Assembly (NCBI GenBank): GCA_944739405.2
Contig: OX123192.2
Location: 44,382,486-44,446,485, forward strand
Source of the DNA: Euclidia mi
Lineage: Eukaryota > Arthropoda > Insecta > Lepidoptera > Erebidae
Direction: 5' to 3'
Length of the DNA: 64,000 bases
Shown in pieces: positions 35,681 through 46,795 of the stretch; position 1 is the stretch's first letter; each line of letters opens with the position of its first letter. The notes beneath the pieces were generated by a model. That model worked only from the letters and a program-made list of their open reading frames with translations, did not search any database and was not told the DNA's origin. The translations under genes and the position numbers were made by a program.

Positions 35681-35929
35681 AGTTACAATGCCACAGTCCG
35701 CCACACTGGCCAAGTGCAGGTTTTAAGACATACATTTTTAAGATTATCATATAGAACACTCGCAGAGAAAGTGGTAATTAACAGTCACAGCGTGTCGTGA
35801 TACTGAAGTCGTAACCCTCTGCACAGCCATCTAATTATCCTCTCCACATTCACTGTTATCATGCATTTTATGCACTTCTGTGTACATAAACTTTATTAAA
35901 ATATTATATTGTGCCCCATTTAGCAACAC

Positions 35930-36270
35930 TGTCATCTGTAGGTGTGACGTCATCAAACTTTAGTAAAGGAGTTAAAAGATCAAACGAAAATTCTTCCACT
36001 ATAAGCTCAGTCTTACTAAAGACTTTTTTGGCACTGACTTAATTCGGCTGGAATTTTCTCTTAGAGTGCAGTTTGCTAATTCTAAAGCCTTTTCACAATA
36101 CCTACTCCCATTGTTCAAATTGCTGCAATAATAATTGCTAGCTGTTGCACCCCGTATTTTTGAATGGAGACTCTCCATTCAACGGTTTTCTTGACTTAAA
36201 AAACAAAAGTGAAATACAGAGGAGCGTTATTTTTGTTTGTCTTTAGGGTTGCGTAATTAACGAGCAAAAT
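35930..36270 (+). repeat. Repeat family B, copy 2
   Basis: The longer copy of the repeat at 1745-1990. The upstream part adds 'ggtgtgacgtcatcaaac' and a GTCTTACTAAAGAC-like stretch before the region shared by both copies. It ends near 'cgtaattaacgagc'. Confidence 0.55.
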
Positions 36271-37030
36271 GACTTAATTGCGCTCCACGTCGAATTGCGA
36301 TAAGATCGAATTTATTATCTTACATCTAAGGATATCAACATGACTACACAGGAATAACTTCTATACTACGACTATATAATGGAATAACTTGGTCGTCACG
36401 TCCAGATTTAAATTGTGGTATACAAATTTGAGTTTGGAAAATTTTCAGTAATTCTACGGCAGATCCCACAACCGAAACATTGCAAACTAAACTCAGTCTG
36501 ATATTTTATTTGCCTTAAAGTATTTTATGTATACTGAACCCTAGAATCCTAGAACCCTAACCCTTACTCAAATCATACTCTTGGCAAGTTACTGTTTTTA
36601 ATTAATGCTTTAGAAAGAGCTTATTCAATAGTTAATTAAAAGCCTGGGATCAGTTCTGTAAATAATTACGATCATCACGCTGCAAAGATCTCAAATCTTC
36701 CTTTTGTTTCAGACTTACGACCTTATAAAATAAATCGGGTATTTCTTGCTTAACTGAATATAAGGGTAGTCTTATAAGGCTGTTATACTCGTAGAATACA
36801 GACCAAACGAAATGTAAAAAATTGGTCTCAGGTTTAGATATTTCAAAGATATTTTGAAAAATAATTTAATTTTGTATCAATTCCACATTGTTGTATCGAT
36901 ATCCATGGCATGTGCTTCGCACGTTTTTGCCTAACAGCCTATGACATGACATGTCTAATCTTCAAATTGATTTCGGGACTTCGGACCAATTTTTAATAAA
37001 ATATCTTTACTTATATCGAGTGTCTATCTA
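36271..37030. other. AT-rich intergenic stretch
   Basis: No gene or repeat recognised. It includes a short 'cctagaaccctaaccctta' block near 36545 and a TCTATCTATCTATCTATA microsatellite at about 37022-37040. Confidence 0.35.
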
Positions 37031-37460
37031 TCTATCTATATCGTTACGCCTGTCTCCCATTGGGGTAGGCAGAGACTATAGAACGCCACATGCTTCGGTT
37101 CAAACATACCTCTTTCGCTTCCTCGATATTCATTAACCTCATCATGCATGCGCGTCGGTTATGGGTACTTTTAATTTGGCCCTTTTTCAGTACGTCACCT
37201 ATTTGGTCGGCGTACGTCCGCCTAGGGCGTCCCCTACCGACATTTCCATTAATTCTCGCACGATACACTCCTTTTGTATTTCTTTTTTCATCCATCCGTT
37301 CCAAATGTCAAATATCAAACCAACGCAATATTCCTTTTTCAATCTTTGTCACTACATCTTCTTTTAGACCACACTTCTCTCGTATTATATGTATCATATC
37401 GAGTGTATTTTTAGATAATTCGGTCACAAAATATTTCATGATTTAACAAATACAACTTTT
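37031..37460 (-). pseudogene. RTE-type reverse transcriptase C-terminal fragment
   Basis: On the minus strand an 86-codon frame reads MERMDEKRNTKGVYRA, then GNVGRGRPRRTYADQIGDVL, RRACMMRLMNIEEAKEVC and WRSIVSAYPNGRQA, the usual C-terminus of lepidopteran endonuclease-RT (RTE-like) proteins. Upstream decayed frames continue to about 37460. The catalytic domains are absent. Confidence 0.65.
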
Positions 37461-37689
37461 GTAACCAATCAACTTATGCATAAATACTTCTTAATTAACT
37501 TATCCAGTTCCCAAATTAGTTTTGATTTTCGGGAGCTTACAGCACGTTACTTATGAAGTATTTTACGGTTTAACCTATTGTTGTTTAATTGTTTAAATAG
37601 CTTTGCACGCCTATCACTGACTCTCTTGCTACACTAATAAATAAATGGCAGTGAATACAACACTGTAGCTAACACAGGACTCTCATCAT

Positions 37690-37925
37690 CATGTCAGCCG
37701 AAAGACGTCCGATTTAGACCGATCCTGAGCCACTCGCATCCATCCGCTGCCCGCAATCCCAACAAGATCGTCAGTCTACCTTGGGGGGAGGGGGACAGGA
37801 CTCATATTGTCTTCTTCTTCTTCTTCGTGTGAGTGTGTGGCCAACTCTAGTGTCGGAGTTTTCAGACCGCCCGAAGGAGCAAAGTCTAGCTATGAGCGCT
37901 ACTTTACTCATATTGTAATATATAT
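37690..37925. repeat. Two short dispersed-repeat fragments
   Basis: 'gaaagacgtccgatttagac' with 'cgatcctgagccactcgcat' at 37698-37740, then 'gtcggagttttcagaccgcc' with 'aaggagcaaagtctagctat' at 37852-37895. Both look like pieces of lepidopteran retroelements. No coding potential. Confidence 0.35.
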
Positions 37926-37932
37926 TCATTTA

Positions 37933-38176
37933 GTGCCTCCGTGGTCCAGTGGATAGCGTATGCGACTGCTGATCGGAGGTCCCGGGTTCGATTCCCGGGT
38001 CGGGCACAAAACTGTTACTGGGTTTTTCCGAATTCTCAGAGCAGCACGGAGTCTGGTGATGTGCCTGGTAACAGCAATAGGCTCGCCCCCTATTACGTGG
38101 GACCTAAATATCATGGTGAAATGTGGGTGTAATATTACACTTCTGCCTATCCCTTCGGGGATACAGGCGCGAGTCT
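37933..38176 (+). repeat. tRNA-derived SINE-2, copy 2
   Basis: The best-preserved tRNA-like head of this family: 'gcctccgtggtccagtggat' then 'cccgggttcgattcccgggt'. Body and tail match the copy at 18157. It is not a tRNA gene, because the acceptor arms do not close and the long SINE body follows. Confidence 0.8.
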
Positions 38177-38214
38177 ACAAGTAAATAAAAATTAGTAAAA
38201 CACAAAGCTATTTA

Positions 38215-38951
38215 CTATTTCGGCTGACCCAAATAACAAGGACGATTATCAGTAGTCCAAACACACTTGAACCAGGTATCAAAATGAACTTTGTATCCAT
38301 TTTCAGTATCAGCAACAATTTCGCCCGCATAGACATCGTATCGCAGCTATTCGACGCTATTAATTACGTACTGGTCACGGCGACCGCATGAATATAGAAA
38401 CTACACTCAGTGAATAGAATATATGTATATATATATATATATATTTAAATCGCGGAAGACTTCTTGCGTCATTTCAAAGTCGAACCTTGTGGCGTCCACC
38501 ACTGTCAATGAGATTTCAATTGTTATTTGTGCGAATATAGGTACACTTTAGTCATGTGAATTCAATTATCAATAAGAAATTTTGATTAAACACCAAATGA
38601 AGATATTCAATTTCAAATAATTCTCGCTGGTTTCTGACGTCCGTTCATGATGGAAATAATGTGACGCACTGTATATTTCTGAATATGTTCTATGTGTATT
38701 ACAGATTATCCTACATCCATCTAAATTTAAGTTTATATCGGATCCGTATATTTTCCTGTATTTAATATAAGCATTCTATTAATTAAATGACTTCCTACTA
38801 CATTAGAGGTTATATTGATACCGAATATTTTTTCTGTATATAGTCCATATATTGTGTTGAGAATGCTGCTTCCTCCTAAACTGATATATTTATCGATACC
38901 GTACACTCTCGTGTTCCAGCCGTCATGTCCGTTTCGAATGGTACCTACCAT
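38215..38951 (-). other. Unrecognised open-frame remnants
   Basis: Two minus-strand pieces look protein-like but are not recognised. One is a 72-codon frame (38733-38951) with WNTRVYGIDKYISLGGSS. The other is a ~40-codon stretch ending at about 38217 with DTENGYKVHFDTWFKCVW and a final GQPK before a stop. They could be exons of one decayed secreted-protein gene, or chance. No start, splice pattern or family can be assigned. Confidence 0.25.
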
Positions 38952-39074
38952 TAGTTGACATATTTGATCTCACAACTATATACTGAAGAACTGTTGCTCA
39001 AGTTCTTGTTCTTTTTACATGTAATGTTTTTGTTGAAATCTCACTTCTTTTTGCCAGTGATGGTCTTTATCAAA

Positions 39075-39560
39075 CATCTCTCCTCATGGGGTGTTCGTGA
39101 ACCCCCATCCGTGCACCTCCATCCGTACCCCAACCGTGCCCCCAACAGTGCCCACACCCGTGAACCTCCACCCGTACCCTCACCCGTAAACTCCCACGCG
39201 TGCCCTCACCATTGAACCACCACCCATGGCCACACCCGTGTACCCCCACCCTTGGCCTCATCCGTGAACCCCTACCCTTGCCCTCATCCGTGAATCCATA
39301 CCCATGCCTACACCCGTGAACCCCGCACCCGTACTCCCACCCATGAGTTCGCACCTGCATCCCCACTTATGTACTCCACCCGTGAACCCCCCGGTGCCCT
39401 CACCAGTGAACCCCCACCCTTGTCCTCACCCGTGAACCCCCACCAGTGTCCTCACCTGTGAACCCCAACCTATGACCTCCACCCGTGAAACCCTACCCCC
39501 AGGGCCCCGACTTATGCACCTCCACCCGTGCTCCTCGCCGGTCGCTTCCCGGTGCCTGCC
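39075..39560. repeat. GC-rich degenerate minisatellite, left
   Basis: Many imperfect copies of a ~15-18 base unit around CACCCGTGAACCCCC. The GC content stands far above the surroundings. From about 39338 on it has an inverted counterpart at 56740-56985. The part before 39338 has no partner. The long open frame on the opposite strand is a by-product of the repeat. Confidence 0.8.
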
Positions 39561-40579
39561 AGATCCCTACCCTGATCCTACCCTATGAGTACTTCTAGAT
39601 AGCCAAAAATATTTGAATCTAGTAGGGACATAAACTGAATTCCGAATTCTAAACCGCAAAGTTATCTTGGTGGAGTAATTAATACCTAATCCACGTACTA
39701 CAAAGGTTCACAGACTTATTTGTGTAGATTCTAAAATATGAAAACTACCTAGACCAAAATTAAAAAGGTACATTTGTTTGAATTTTTCCTAAAGGTTCAA
39801 GGATTTTTTTATTTTTTTAGGTTGAATGATAATGATCATCAAAATAACAAGCTTGTACCTATGTCTGCTAGAAATACCTTAGAATTTTATGAACACCGTT
39901 GAGTGAGTGTGACAATCAATAATTTAAAAGTACTAGTTCGATTTGGATGAAACTCTGTAATATATATTTTTTATCCCTTCTATTCGAAAACTGTCGCTTT
40001 GTTCCTCGTTTAGTTGGAGCAAAATAGCTCTTTTCTGTTAAGCATTTTTAGCGGGCGGAAAAGTTATTTGAATTTGGAACGTATATCATTCATAGAAATC
40101 GAACGTAAATTGTATAAATAACTGGCTGGTACGTGTTGGCTGCACGGGCGTGACCCGCGCTAACAAAAAAACAGCGCGCGAATTACGACTCTGTTCTCGT
40201 AATCAGTAGGTACATACTTTATTGAAATTTGCAAAAATAATGAGATCTACGTCGAGTTGTGAAAGAGGAAAATATAAATTTGTAATTGTTTTAACTTATA
40301 TTCACACGTCTAATTTTATTAAATATATTCATTAATTACGTCATAACACCTTCTCTTATTTATTTTCTCATAGAAAGGGGATGGAAAGTAGAGTATATGA
40401 CACGAGAGCAAATTATTTTTCCCTCGGGAAATGTATTTTGAACTCCTCGCTGCGCTCAGGATTCTACGTTAGAATCCTTCGCTTCGCTCGTGGTTCAAAG
40501 TACCGCCCTCGCCGTAAAAATACCATTTTGCTCCCTTGTCTTACAATCTACTATTATTATAAAGATTTTCTCTTGATAA

Positions 40580-40845
40580 CTGACCGCCTCGTTGGTCTCG
40601 CGGCACAAATGTGCGCGTGGGATCGGGAGGTTCCGGGTTCGATTCATGGGTCGGGCAGTGTTATTGGGTTTTTCTGTCACGAAATTCTCAGTAGCAGCAC
40701 GGAGTCTGGAAATGTGCCCGGTACGGCAATAGGCTCGCACCTTATTACGCGAGACTAAAGTATATCTGGCGAAAAGTGGGTGTAGAAATACACCTCTGCC
40801 TACCCCTTCGGGGATAAAAGGCGTGACGATATGTATGTATGTATG
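40580..40845 (+). repeat. tRNA-derived SINE-2, copy 3, with target duplication
   Basis: Flanked by the 12-base duplication TTCTCTTGATAA at 40568-40579 and 40846-40857. The corresponding place in the right arm (about 55743-55754) has one TTCTCTTGATAA in reverse and no SINE. That is an empty site, so this SINE inserted after the arms were duplicated. The tail is an ATGT repeat. Confidence 0.9.
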
Positions 40846-41173
40846 TTCTCTTGATAATGAAATGTTCATATGTCTAGCTTTATCCAGAACGAAGTTACAG
40901 AGCGTTGAAAATGGCCTGAATGGCTTCGGTAAAAGTAAAACTAATGACTGACCTTTTTTGCTCGACTTTTTTGGGTTCAATGCCGTGTACCCTGATTAAA
41001 TACGAGCGTTATCCAGGAAAAAAAGCTTATTGCAGTCATAATTGAGTTGGCATTTTTGTTCTAACCATATCGATGTACTACGTACTGCCTGATGTTAAGC
41101 AAATATGTTGTTGAGGTTGTAGCACACTAACGCAGAAGATACCTGCCTACCTATTTACTCGAGATTGGATAAC

Positions 41174-43860
41174 CTTAACACCACGGTACACGATACCGTG
41201 GTGTTAAGAGTCGTGCGGATCTGGTCGATCCAACGTATCGGGCTTCTGCCTCTCGGTCTTTTTACGTCCACTTTGCCAGTGATTATTAACTTTTCCAAGT
41301 AATCACCTTGCAATGTGCCTGAAATACTTTAGAACTCTGCGCAGGCAGATGGTGGAAAGCCTCGTCTGGATCTTGAGCTCCTGTATGATCGATACGTTGG
41401 TGCGGTGTGCTGTATAGGGGATGTCCAGCATCTTCCTCCAGCACCACATCTCGAAAGCATCAGTGCGATCACGGTCATCTTTCTTCAAGGTCCATGTCTC
41501 TGCGCCATACAAGAATATGGAGAACACCAGAGTGCATACAAAATTGATCTTGGTTTTTAGAGAGATATTCTTGACATATCTTTGACAGCAGTGCCATGGC
41601 TCCTTATGCCATCCCGATCCTTCTTCGCACCTCAGATTCACAAGAATCATTATTACTAATGCTTGAACCCAGGTATATAAAGCTGTTAACCGTCTCTAAA
41701 TTGAGTGACCCAATGGGCTCAAGCTTGCCTGTGCGTTCTATGACCATGATTTTCGTTTTGGACCTGTTTATAGAGAGACCTAGTTCACTGCTGATGCGCT
41801 CCATCCTATCCAGTAAGGTGATCATCTCGGCGTCATCTGACGTTAGCAAGGCGGCGTCGTCTGCATAACGCAAATTACAGATTTTGCGTCCACCAACGGT
41901 GATGCCTCTCTCCCAGCTATCGCAAGTACGCCTCACTATATATTCACCGTTTATATTGAATAGGATAGGTGAAAGGACGCAGCCATATCAAACTCCTTTT
42001 TCAAAACTGAATGGTTTAGATTTTGTACCGTCAATCCTCACCATCTTTTGGTTCTTGTGATATAAAGATTGCAGAAGTGCAATCAAGTGACGAGGTACAC
42101 CCAGTTCTGATAAGACCCTCCATAGAAAAATTATGTATGTACGAATTTGGTGGACCAATCTACAAGTGGATAAAATCATACTTAAGCTATCGTGACTCCA
42201 AGGTTATATTGAATGGCTTCAAATCATCCACACGCTCCATAACTTCAGGAGTGCCTCAAGGATCACACTTAGGGCCATTATTATTTAATATGTTTATCAA
42301 TGACCTGCTGCACTGCTTTCACCCTTGCCCTGCTATTCGCATATGACTTTAAAATCTTTAAGCCTGTAGAGTCACTTCATGAGGCCCTACTTCTTCAGAA
42401 AGATCTGGATTCGTTGTCTATATGGTGTCATAACAATGGTATGCAATTGAATCCAAATAAATGTCAGTTTATGAAGTTTACTCGTGAGATTGACCAAATA
42501 ACATCAAAATACTCGATCAATGGCGTAGAATTAAATGAATGTGATTGTGTTAGAGATTTAGGCGTTTTGTTAGACAAAAAGTTAACCTTTATACCTCATT
42601 TGGAAATGATCATTAGGAAAGCATCTAGATCGCTGGGCTTTATTGTAAGAAATTGAAAGGATTTTCGCAAGCCTCATACAACATTTTTGTTATACAATAG
42701 TTTTGTGAGAAGTCATTTAGAATACTGTAGTGTAGTTTGGCGACCGCATTATGCCGTTCATATTTTAAGGCTAGAAAGAATTAAAAAAAAAAGTCTGTGG
42801 CACTTGTCGCCCCCGCGTTTCCCAAGAATGGTTTCTTATCAGGATAAACTTAAAAAATACAGAACGGAAACACTTGAAAAGAGAAGAAAATATTTAGACC
42901 TGGTTTCCTTATATAAACTTGTCCGCAACAAAATTAACTGTACACAACTCCTTCATAGAATAAATTTTAGAGTGCCATTCAAATATCCTAGAGTATACAT
43001 CAGTCTCCTTTATCCGCCACCCAGAAAAACTGTTTCAGGCTCTACCTCTCCTGTCCCTCGCATGTGCAAGCTACTTAACCTCTGCAATCAAGATGTAGAT
43101 ATATTTGCCGATTCTCTTACTAAATATCGCAAAACTATAAAATGTAATACTTTCTTATAAATGTATTTCTGTATGCTTGGCGAATTTTTCTATCAGGGAA
43201 AGGTATGCTATGTAAAAAAAAAAACTGAACTGTAATCCGTTCTTTTTTAACTTGTTATTAGTAATACTTACTTATGTTTGTTATTGTAAGTGTAAGTGGT
43301 GTTTGCTTATTATTGGATGTAACTGTTACTCTAGATCGTAAGATGTTTATAATATTTGCTTGTATTACTGTTACAATTGTTAGCAAACCTAAATAAATAA
43401 AAATAGACAGTCCCAGTTGACACAGTCGAATGCCTTACTATAGTCGACGAAACACATTATGACAGGTGTGTCGAACTCGTAGCATTTTTCCACAATTTGC
43501 CTGACGTTAAATATTTGTACACGCGTGCCTTTTCCCTTGACAAAACCGGCCTGCTCTTGCGGGATCTGCCAGTCAAGATAATACCGAACCCGGTTCTTTA
43601 TGATGTCTAACAGGACTTTGCTTGCGTGACAAATTAAAGCGAGTGTGCGATAATTATCACATTTTTGGTCGAACCTTTTTTATGGGCTTTGGGCCACTTG
43701 CCGTTCCACTATACGTGGTTGCAGATGTTGTGCAGTGTGTCAACACCTTTTTCACCCAGAGCCTTCAACACTTTAGCTGTAATTTGATCCAGACCTGGCG
43801 ATTTGTTCGTTTTTAACGATCCAATGGCCGTTACTATCTCCGATTTTAGTATGTCGGGTT
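41174..43860 (-). mobile_element. RTE-like retrotransposon, left-arm copy, interrupted
   Basis: Minus-strand frames give the RTE RT in order. At 43860-43407 is the part before the insertion (GKGTRV, then the FVDYSKAF region). At 42120-41300 are LSELGVPRHLIALLQSLYHK, KICNLRYADDAALL (catalytic YADD), RSKTKIMVI and the GAETWTLKKDDRDRTDAFEM block. LINE-B lies between the two. The copy has several frame breaks and lacks the upstream endonuclease. Confidence 0.75.
42126..43402 (+). mobile_element. LINE-B, 5'-truncated, left-arm copy
   Basis: Inserted in the RTE gene with a short ATAG duplication (42122-42125 and 43403-43406). Encodes the RT C-terminal half: YEFGGPIYKWIKSYLSYRDS, GVPQGSHLGPLLFNMFINDL, then a frame break and a damaged catalytic box (AYDFKIF instead of ADD), then NPNKCQFMKFTREIDQITSK, HLEYCSVVWRPHYA and PPRFPRMVSYQDKL. 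It ends with an AAATAAATAAAAATAG-type tail. The same start, frame break and box damage are found in the right arm (50118-54354). Confidence 0.8.
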
Positions 43861-44346
43861 CCAGGTGCAATTTAGCCCATATGGATAACCTAGACGTCTG
43901 AATGTTTAATACCTAACTAAGAGAATATCGTATGACGAGGTACATTTCCAAATTTCATTTAAATCTTATATCAGATCAGAATTATATTGCAAGTCAAAGT
44001 TATTTGATTTATAATCCACTTGAAGAAGGAAGTTATCAGTTCGACTGTGTTTTTTTGTATATTTATTTCGCGGATTAGTCCGCCAATAGCCGCCGCCGAT
44101 TTTTGTATGTCGGGTTCCAGGTGCAATTTAGCCCATATGGATAACCTAGACGTCTGAATGTTTAATACCTAACTAAGAGAATATCGTATGACGAGGTACA
44201 TTTCCAAATTTCATTTAAATCTTATATCAGATCAGAATTATATTGCAAGTCAAAGTTATTTGATTTATAATCCACTTGAAGAAGGAAGTTATCAGTTCGA
44301 CTGTGTTTTTTTGTATATTTATTTCGCGGATTAGTCCGCCAATACC
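43841..44346. repeat. 256-bp tandem duplication in the left arm
   Basis: Units 43841-44096 and 44097-44346, nearly identical, both holding 'gtcgggttccaggtgcaatt' and ending 'cgcggattagtccgccaata'. The right arm has a single unit (about 49455-49700), so the duplication is later than the inverted duplication. Confidence 0.9.
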
Positions 44347-44473
44347 GAACCGTTTTCAATGGTTCTTTTTTTCATGGGTCATACTTCAATGTTGGTCCCT
44401 TTCAAATTTTATCGAAATCAGCTGAGCTGTTTTTGAAAAATTAAGAATAATTAAAAAAATATATACATATATA

Positions 44474-45117
44474 CTAGCTTTTGCCCGCGGCTTCGCTCGC
44501 GTAAATTCGGGGTTCTCTAGTTATAGTATCTTCATCATCTATGTTAGGGGTAACACAAATCTCCTTTATTGGGCGGATACTTCTATAATTGTCGGTTTAA
44601 GTAATATAACTGCAAATAGTATTTACACATACAAACTACTTAGTACTAAGACAGTAATATTTACTCAAAATGTTATCCGGTATCTGTGCTCGGTGACGTT
44701 TTGCTAGAGTGGCCAATATAGCGACTGCGATTTGTCTGTCAGAACCATTAAAATTTAACAAAATACTCGACAATCCGAATTTTGCGGAAATATGCTGTCG
44801 ACTCGAAATCTTTATTTTTTAATGTTTTGTTATTCAGGTAAAGTTCTGATGTACTCTTTGACGAAATTATTAATATATAAGATTTGACACTGCGATAGCA
44901 GCGCAGTCCGTCGGTTCCAATGTGAAACATTCCGAAATCCACAACTCCTTACAAATAAAAATTTTAGTAAAAAAAACATTTTCCAGTGGACTGAATTGTG
45001 AATCTAAACCATTCTCAAGTCCCCTTGAACACATACAAAAAATTTCATCAAGATCGGTCCAGTCGTTTAGGAGGAGTTCAGTGACATACACACGCACACA
45101 AGAAATATATATATTAA
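44474..45117 (+). repeat. Repeat family A-like element, longer copy
   Basis: Starts 'ctagcttttgcccgcggctt' and ends with 'atttcatcaagatcggtcca' followed by 'gtcgtttaggagg' and 'atatatatattaag', a classic start and end pair for this abundant lepidopteran repeat. No protein coding is seen. It is absent from the corresponding place at the right arm, where only AT and TACA microsatellites are found (49231-49345). Confidence 0.6.
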
Positions 45118-46006
45118 GATACTATTCAAAACAAAATAAGGGCCACTAAGATTTTTTTGCTGTACCATGAAAACAATAAAGACAATTTTTTAACTTATGT
45201 AACTACAAAATAATGTTATTGGTTATAATATAGGCTAACAATTGTTGTATTATAATATAGGCTAACATTTGTTCAAAATAATGATCAGGAATTGTTTTTT
45301 AGGTCCATAATGAAATTGGCCATATTGAATGAAAAACATGAACAAAAGAAATCACCGAACAAATACAAAATACTGTTTCTTGTCACTTTTGTTTCTTCTT
45401 TTTAGTAGCGAGTATATCCTCCTCTCTTAGCAATACACTCCAGACGCCTTGTGTGCATACTCTGGATCAAATTCCTCACTTTTTCATCTAGTATCTCCTC
45501 CCTGGCACGTTTTAAAGCGTCAATCAGCTGCTGTTGATTGTAGACCCCTTGCTCATTCACTCTTACCCTTCGTTTCAATTGGTCCCACAATTGCTCGATT
45601 GGAATTAAATCCGGACTGTTAGCTGGCCATGGTAATACCTCAATATGAGACCCTTCTAGGACAGTTTGGATCGATCGAGCTGTGTGTGCACGGGTATTGT
45701 CTTGCTTCAGGATGAATCCAGGCCCCATTCGCTGTGCAAATGGGATCACTTGAGGCCTGATGACATCCTCGATGTAACGTTCTGCAATTACGGTACCTGC
45801 ATTTAAAATGGTAAAATGGAGCTCGATTTTACCGTGTAAGCTAATCCCACCCCAAACCATTACGTTGGGACCACCAAAACAGTCAACTTCGTGGAAGCAG
45901 GACTCCGTAAACCGCTCGCCGCGTGGTTTCCACACCCTAACACGCCGATCATCATTGAAAAATTTTACTTTGCATTCGTCTGTAAAAAGCACCTTGCCCC
46001 ACTGAT
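45118..46006 (-). mobile_element. Tc1-like transposon, truncated
   Basis: The outer end is TATTCAAAACAAAATAAGGG, as in the complete element at 47640-49230 but in the opposite orientation. It is cut at 46006 by a LINE tail, losing the N-terminal half and the other end. Confidence 0.8.
45402..45992 (-). pseudogene. Tc1 transposase, C-terminal DDE part
   Basis: 196 open codons beginning MLFTDECKVKFFNDDRR (first catalytic Asp in TDE), with GPNVMVWGGISLHGK, GFILKQDNTRAHTARS (second Asp) and NSPDLIPIEQLWDQLKRR (Glu 34 residues after the second Asp's region, DD34E type), ending TRY. The DNA-binding N-terminus is missing because the element is truncated. The catalytic residues are intact. Confidence 0.8.
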
Positions 46007-46390
46007 TAATTTTTATTTATTTATTTATTTAACTTCTTGCACTACAAAAATGTGGTACATAGGCGGACTTAATGCCTTAGGCATTCTCTACCAGTCAACC
46101 TAGGGTGGTGCAGAGATAACATAACAGTAGGTGCGACATTAGAAAATGAGTAATGATATTAGAATAATATTTTAATAAATACAAGGTATAAGTGTAAATA
46201 AATACTGTATATTTATAAAGGTACATAAATATCTAGGTTATTATATAATTATGAATAAATACATGTAATAATAATAGATACAAAAACATACATATATAAT
46301 ATACATATATATATAAATAAAAATAATCAGTTAAACTTGAGATGATTCTGCCAATTTACACAATAAATGATTGCGAACCTTCAGCTTAAA
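46007..46390 (-). mobile_element. LINE tail (Daphne/CR1-like), inserted in Tc1
   Basis: Starts with TTTATTTATTTATTT on the + strand, then 'aatgccttaggcattctcta' as in the LINE at 29965-30060, and runs about 380 bases up into a region matching the end of ORF2 ('gagatgattctgcc'). 5'-truncated. Confidence 0.65.
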
Positions 46391-46400
46391 GGGTTTAGGG

Positions 46401-46795
46401 TCAAAAGAGAACCCTAACCTAACCTAACCTATCCGAGACGGATTGCACTGAGTCGGGGTGTTAACGATATTTTATTCAACTTCAGTTTATAAAACTAGTG
46501 TGAAGAATGTGGACTAAGTTGATGGAGCCCTGCTTTGCAGGGCTCCTATGTTTGGGTTAAGGGTCAAAAGAGAACCCTAACCTAACCTATCCGAGTCGGA
46601 TTGCACTGAGTCGGGGTGTTAACGATAATTAATTCAACTGCAGTTTATTAAACTAGTGTGAAGAATGTGGACTAAGTTGACGGAGCCCTGCTTCGCAGGG
46701 CTCCTATTTTTGGGTTAAGGCTCAAAAGAGAACCCTAACCTAACCTATCCGAGTCGGATTGCACTGAGTGGGGGTGTTAACGATAATTAATTTCG
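46401..46795. repeat. 160-bp tandem repeat with CCTAA motifs
   Basis: About 2.5 units of 158-163 bases starting at 46401, 46564 and 46722. Each unit begins 'tcaaaagagaaccctaacct' with two to four CCTAA repeats (the insect telomere motif TTAGG in complement), then 'gagtcggattgcactgagt', and closes with a perfect hairpin GGAGCCCTGC-TTT-GCAGGGCTCC (TTC in unit 2). Non-coding. Confidence 0.85.

Larger units (their letters stand above)
39338..44465 (+). repeat. Left arm of a large inverted duplication
   Basis: Reads in the same order on the + strand as 56985 to 49340 reads on the - strand: minisatellite, 'acttctagatagccaaaaat' region, a GC block 'gctgcacgggcgtgacccgc', the RTE 3' end, RTE RT frames, LINE-B, RTE RT N-part, then 'aaaacagctcagctgattt' (complement). 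About 290 bases compared near 40105-40400 show roughly eight differences and one small indel. Left-only features are a SINE at 40580-40845 and a 256-bp tandem duplication. A deletion near 41174 removes RTE sequence kept on the right. Confidence 0.85.

Noticed and set aside
37933..38010. Apparent tRNA gene
   Set aside because: A and B boxes are present, but the cloverleaf does not close and the segment recurs with a shared long body at three other places, so it is a SINE head.
39070..39366. 98-codon Gly/Arg-rich minus-strand frame
   Set aside because: It is translation of the degenerate minisatellite. There is no start or splice context.
46401..46795. True telomere or chromosome end
   Set aside because: Only two to four CCTAA units per repeat, embedded in a longer unit and flanked by transposons on both sides. 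At best it is interstitial.
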